DNA of 64,000 nt. Origin: Athripsodes cinereus (Eukaryota > Arthropoda > Insecta > Trichoptera > Leptoceridae). The notes below the pieces were generated by a model. The model ran no database searches and was not told the DNA's origin. It worked only from the letters and a program-made list of their open reading frames with translations. Within the stretch, counting starts at the first letter, position 1. Each line of letters begins with the position of its first letter. Of this stretch, positions 62,586-64,000 are shown piece after piece. Location: the NCBI GenBank assembly GCA_947579605.1, contig OX388314.1:25244000-25307999 (forward strand). Direction: 5' to 3'. A program made the position numbers and the translations under genes.

Positions 62586-62609
62586 TTTTTACATCATTCA
62601 TTTCTACCA

Positions 62610-62800
62610 TCACAGCATTACCCAAAAGTGGGGTAACCGAGAAATACGTGGGTTAATAAAGTAGTTAAAAAATTTCAAGGATGACCGTGTGCTGAGTAAG
62701 AGAAATCGGCATGCATGCATGAGAGCTGGTTGCATGAATGTAAAAGAGGCGAAAGACGTATATAAGGACAGCCTTATATAGCGAACCGTTCTCTCTTTTC
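62610..62800 (+). pseudogene. LINE-A RT tail, decayed
   Basis: ACCGTGTGCTGAGTAAGAGA, AATCGGCATGCATGCATGAG and GAAAGACGTATATAAGGACA match the RVLSKRNRxACMRxCMN...AKDVxKD region; the AYP end is replaced by unrelated sequence. CCATCACAGCATTACCCAAA at 62609 belongs to a SINE-B-like tip. Confidence 0.65.
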
Positions 62801-62809
62801 TTGAAAAAT

Positions 62810-63590
62810 GCATATTTAACCCTGGCTAACTAGCATACATGTCTAGTAAGAATGAGAGAGTTATTATTGATTAAACCAAAACCTTACTCAGAAAATAATT
62901 TGATCTATGGCGGACTTACCTACTCAAATCGAATTTTTCATCATTGAAGGAGGAGACACACAGTTTACCTGAACAGAGCAGAAGTCTGGAGACTTCCATA
63001 CTACGATACAAAGCAAATTAAATACGACGTATTATAAAATAATATTATTTTAGTAGTAATTATACGTTTCAAGTAAATAATTGTGCAAAAAATAATGTCG
63101 ATAATAATTTCGTGTTAATATTAATTGAGAAATCAACACATGTTGTAATCAACAGCTTCCTGTATTACTTATCTATCATTTAATACAAAAATATATGATA
63201 TAACCTAAATGATAATTGGATGGTACATCTTATTATGCAACAATGTGTCAAGACAAAAAATTGAAAAAATATAAATATTTAGCGTTCAGAGGCGGATGGT
63301 GAGTCGGACTAGTGGGGCTGCGGTGGAGTAATAAAAAAATATCTTCACGTAGAAAATAAATAGGTATTGATTTCCCATTTTGATTCTCATCCCTGACAAC
63401 GAATAAAAAATTTCATGAAAAAATACAGTGTAGGTACATATATGATATAATAGAGTGTATATAATTTAGATTATATTCAGAAATGTATCTGTTATCATTA
63501 ATCGGGTGAATGTATGCTAAATTACTGCTATATTTTATTGTTGTATAACCTGTTGAAATGCCAAATAATGGAAAAAACTACTACTATCAC
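62810..63590. other. No recognisable gene
   Basis: AT-rich. Confidence 0.4.
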
Positions 63591-63597
63591 TATATAT

Positions 63598-63830
63598 AAC
63601 GGCATATTTATACCACAAGTGGAATAGTCAGCAGACCAGCTACATTTAACAAACATGCAAGCTACCCTCTTCGTGCTAACAAAAAAATAAAACATTCAGG
63701 ATGGGTGGTGAATGTCATTGCTGAATTTAAGATGTAAAATGTATTTATTTTTCGAACCCTTGCCTTTTACATGACACTTTTAAACTTACGGAAAAGAGCA
63801 GAAAATCAATTCTTTGCTGGATACTCCACG
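63598..63830 (-). repeat. SINE-B, nearly full-length copy
   Basis: TAACGGCATATTTATACCAC, AGTGGAATAGTCAGCAGACC, AACAAACATGCAAGCTACCC, TCTTCGTGCTAACAAAAAAA, AACCCTTGCCTTTTACATGA, TTAAACTTACGGAAAAGAGC and CAATTCTTTGCTGGATACTC. Confidence 0.82.
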
Positions 63831-63834
63831 TATG

Positions 63835-64000
63835 AAATACGAATAAAACAAATGCTTTTGATACATTGTTTATTGGAATGAGATAAAATTCTCTTAAGAA
63901 GGAACCACCGCTGGTGTCATAATTCAAACATAAAAGTTATGTCTTTGTTTTGATAAAATAATTAAGAAGCCAAAATTTACCGATCCTCTGTAATGCGTAC
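63835..64000. other. No recognisable gene
   Basis: End of window, nothing recognised. Confidence 0.4.

Noticed and set aside
1..64000. CRISPR arrays, bacterial operons, ribosome binding sites, rRNA
   Set aside because: Nothing in the sequence supports prokaryotic features; repeats are of transposon and minisatellite type.

Overview
The window looks like repeat-rich, AT-rich insect nuclear DNA, most likely lepidopteran. The support is many non-LTR retrotransposon 3' ends of types familiar from moth and butterfly genomes, tRNA-derived SINEs with clear box B, frequent TAGGTACCTAC-type strings, and a DD41D mariner-type transposase. I found no conserved host protein gene, rRNA gene or functional tRNA gene. 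Nearly every recognisable coding stretch belongs to a mobile element. Long stretches are AT-rich DNA in which I recognise nothing.

Layout. 1-3.5 kb: a GAGATC-rich foldback, LINE 3' fragments, a 532-bp terminal-inverted-repeat element and a CR1/L2-type reverse transcriptase (RT) tail. 3.58-12.11 kb: one complete LTR retrotransposon with apparently identical 2,528-bp LTRs, a 4-bp target duplication, a primer-binding-site candidate and a polypurine tract, but no gag or pol; its internal region carries pieces of a LINE and a SINE-like family. 13.5-14.8 kb: an intact rosa-type (DD41D) mariner with its transposase. 16-24.9 kb: degenerate LINE RT tails, a tRNA SINE, two inverted-repeat elements and an hAT-type MITE with its 8-bp duplication. 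25.0-27.9 kb: a 5'-truncated R4/Dong-type element lying between TAA repeats, tail to tail with an oppositely oriented LINE. 28-45 kb: LINE and SINE fragments, an hAT-type MITE with a perfect 8-bp duplication, a TTAA-flanked MITE and Penelope-type 3' ends. 45-64 kb: LINE tails, a 13-unit minisatellite, a LINE copy carrying a snap-back duplication, a MITE with repeated subterminal motifs, and a 5'-truncated Penelope-like element with a GIY-YIG domain broken by one stop.

For convenience I use local names. LINE-A is a non-LTR family whose RT C-terminus ends AYPTWDTA or AYPAREAA. SINE-B is a family of about 240 bp without an obvious tRNA head. SINE-D is a tRNA-derived family with a 3' TATATCTTTTTT. 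Family E is a LINE or SINE 3' end containing GCGATAAACTCGCCC. The 3' ends of LINE-A and SINE-B look alike, which suggests that SINE-B borrows the LINE-A machinery. The elements do not form a pathway; they are layered insertions of different ages, the youngest being the LTR element and the rosa mariner.
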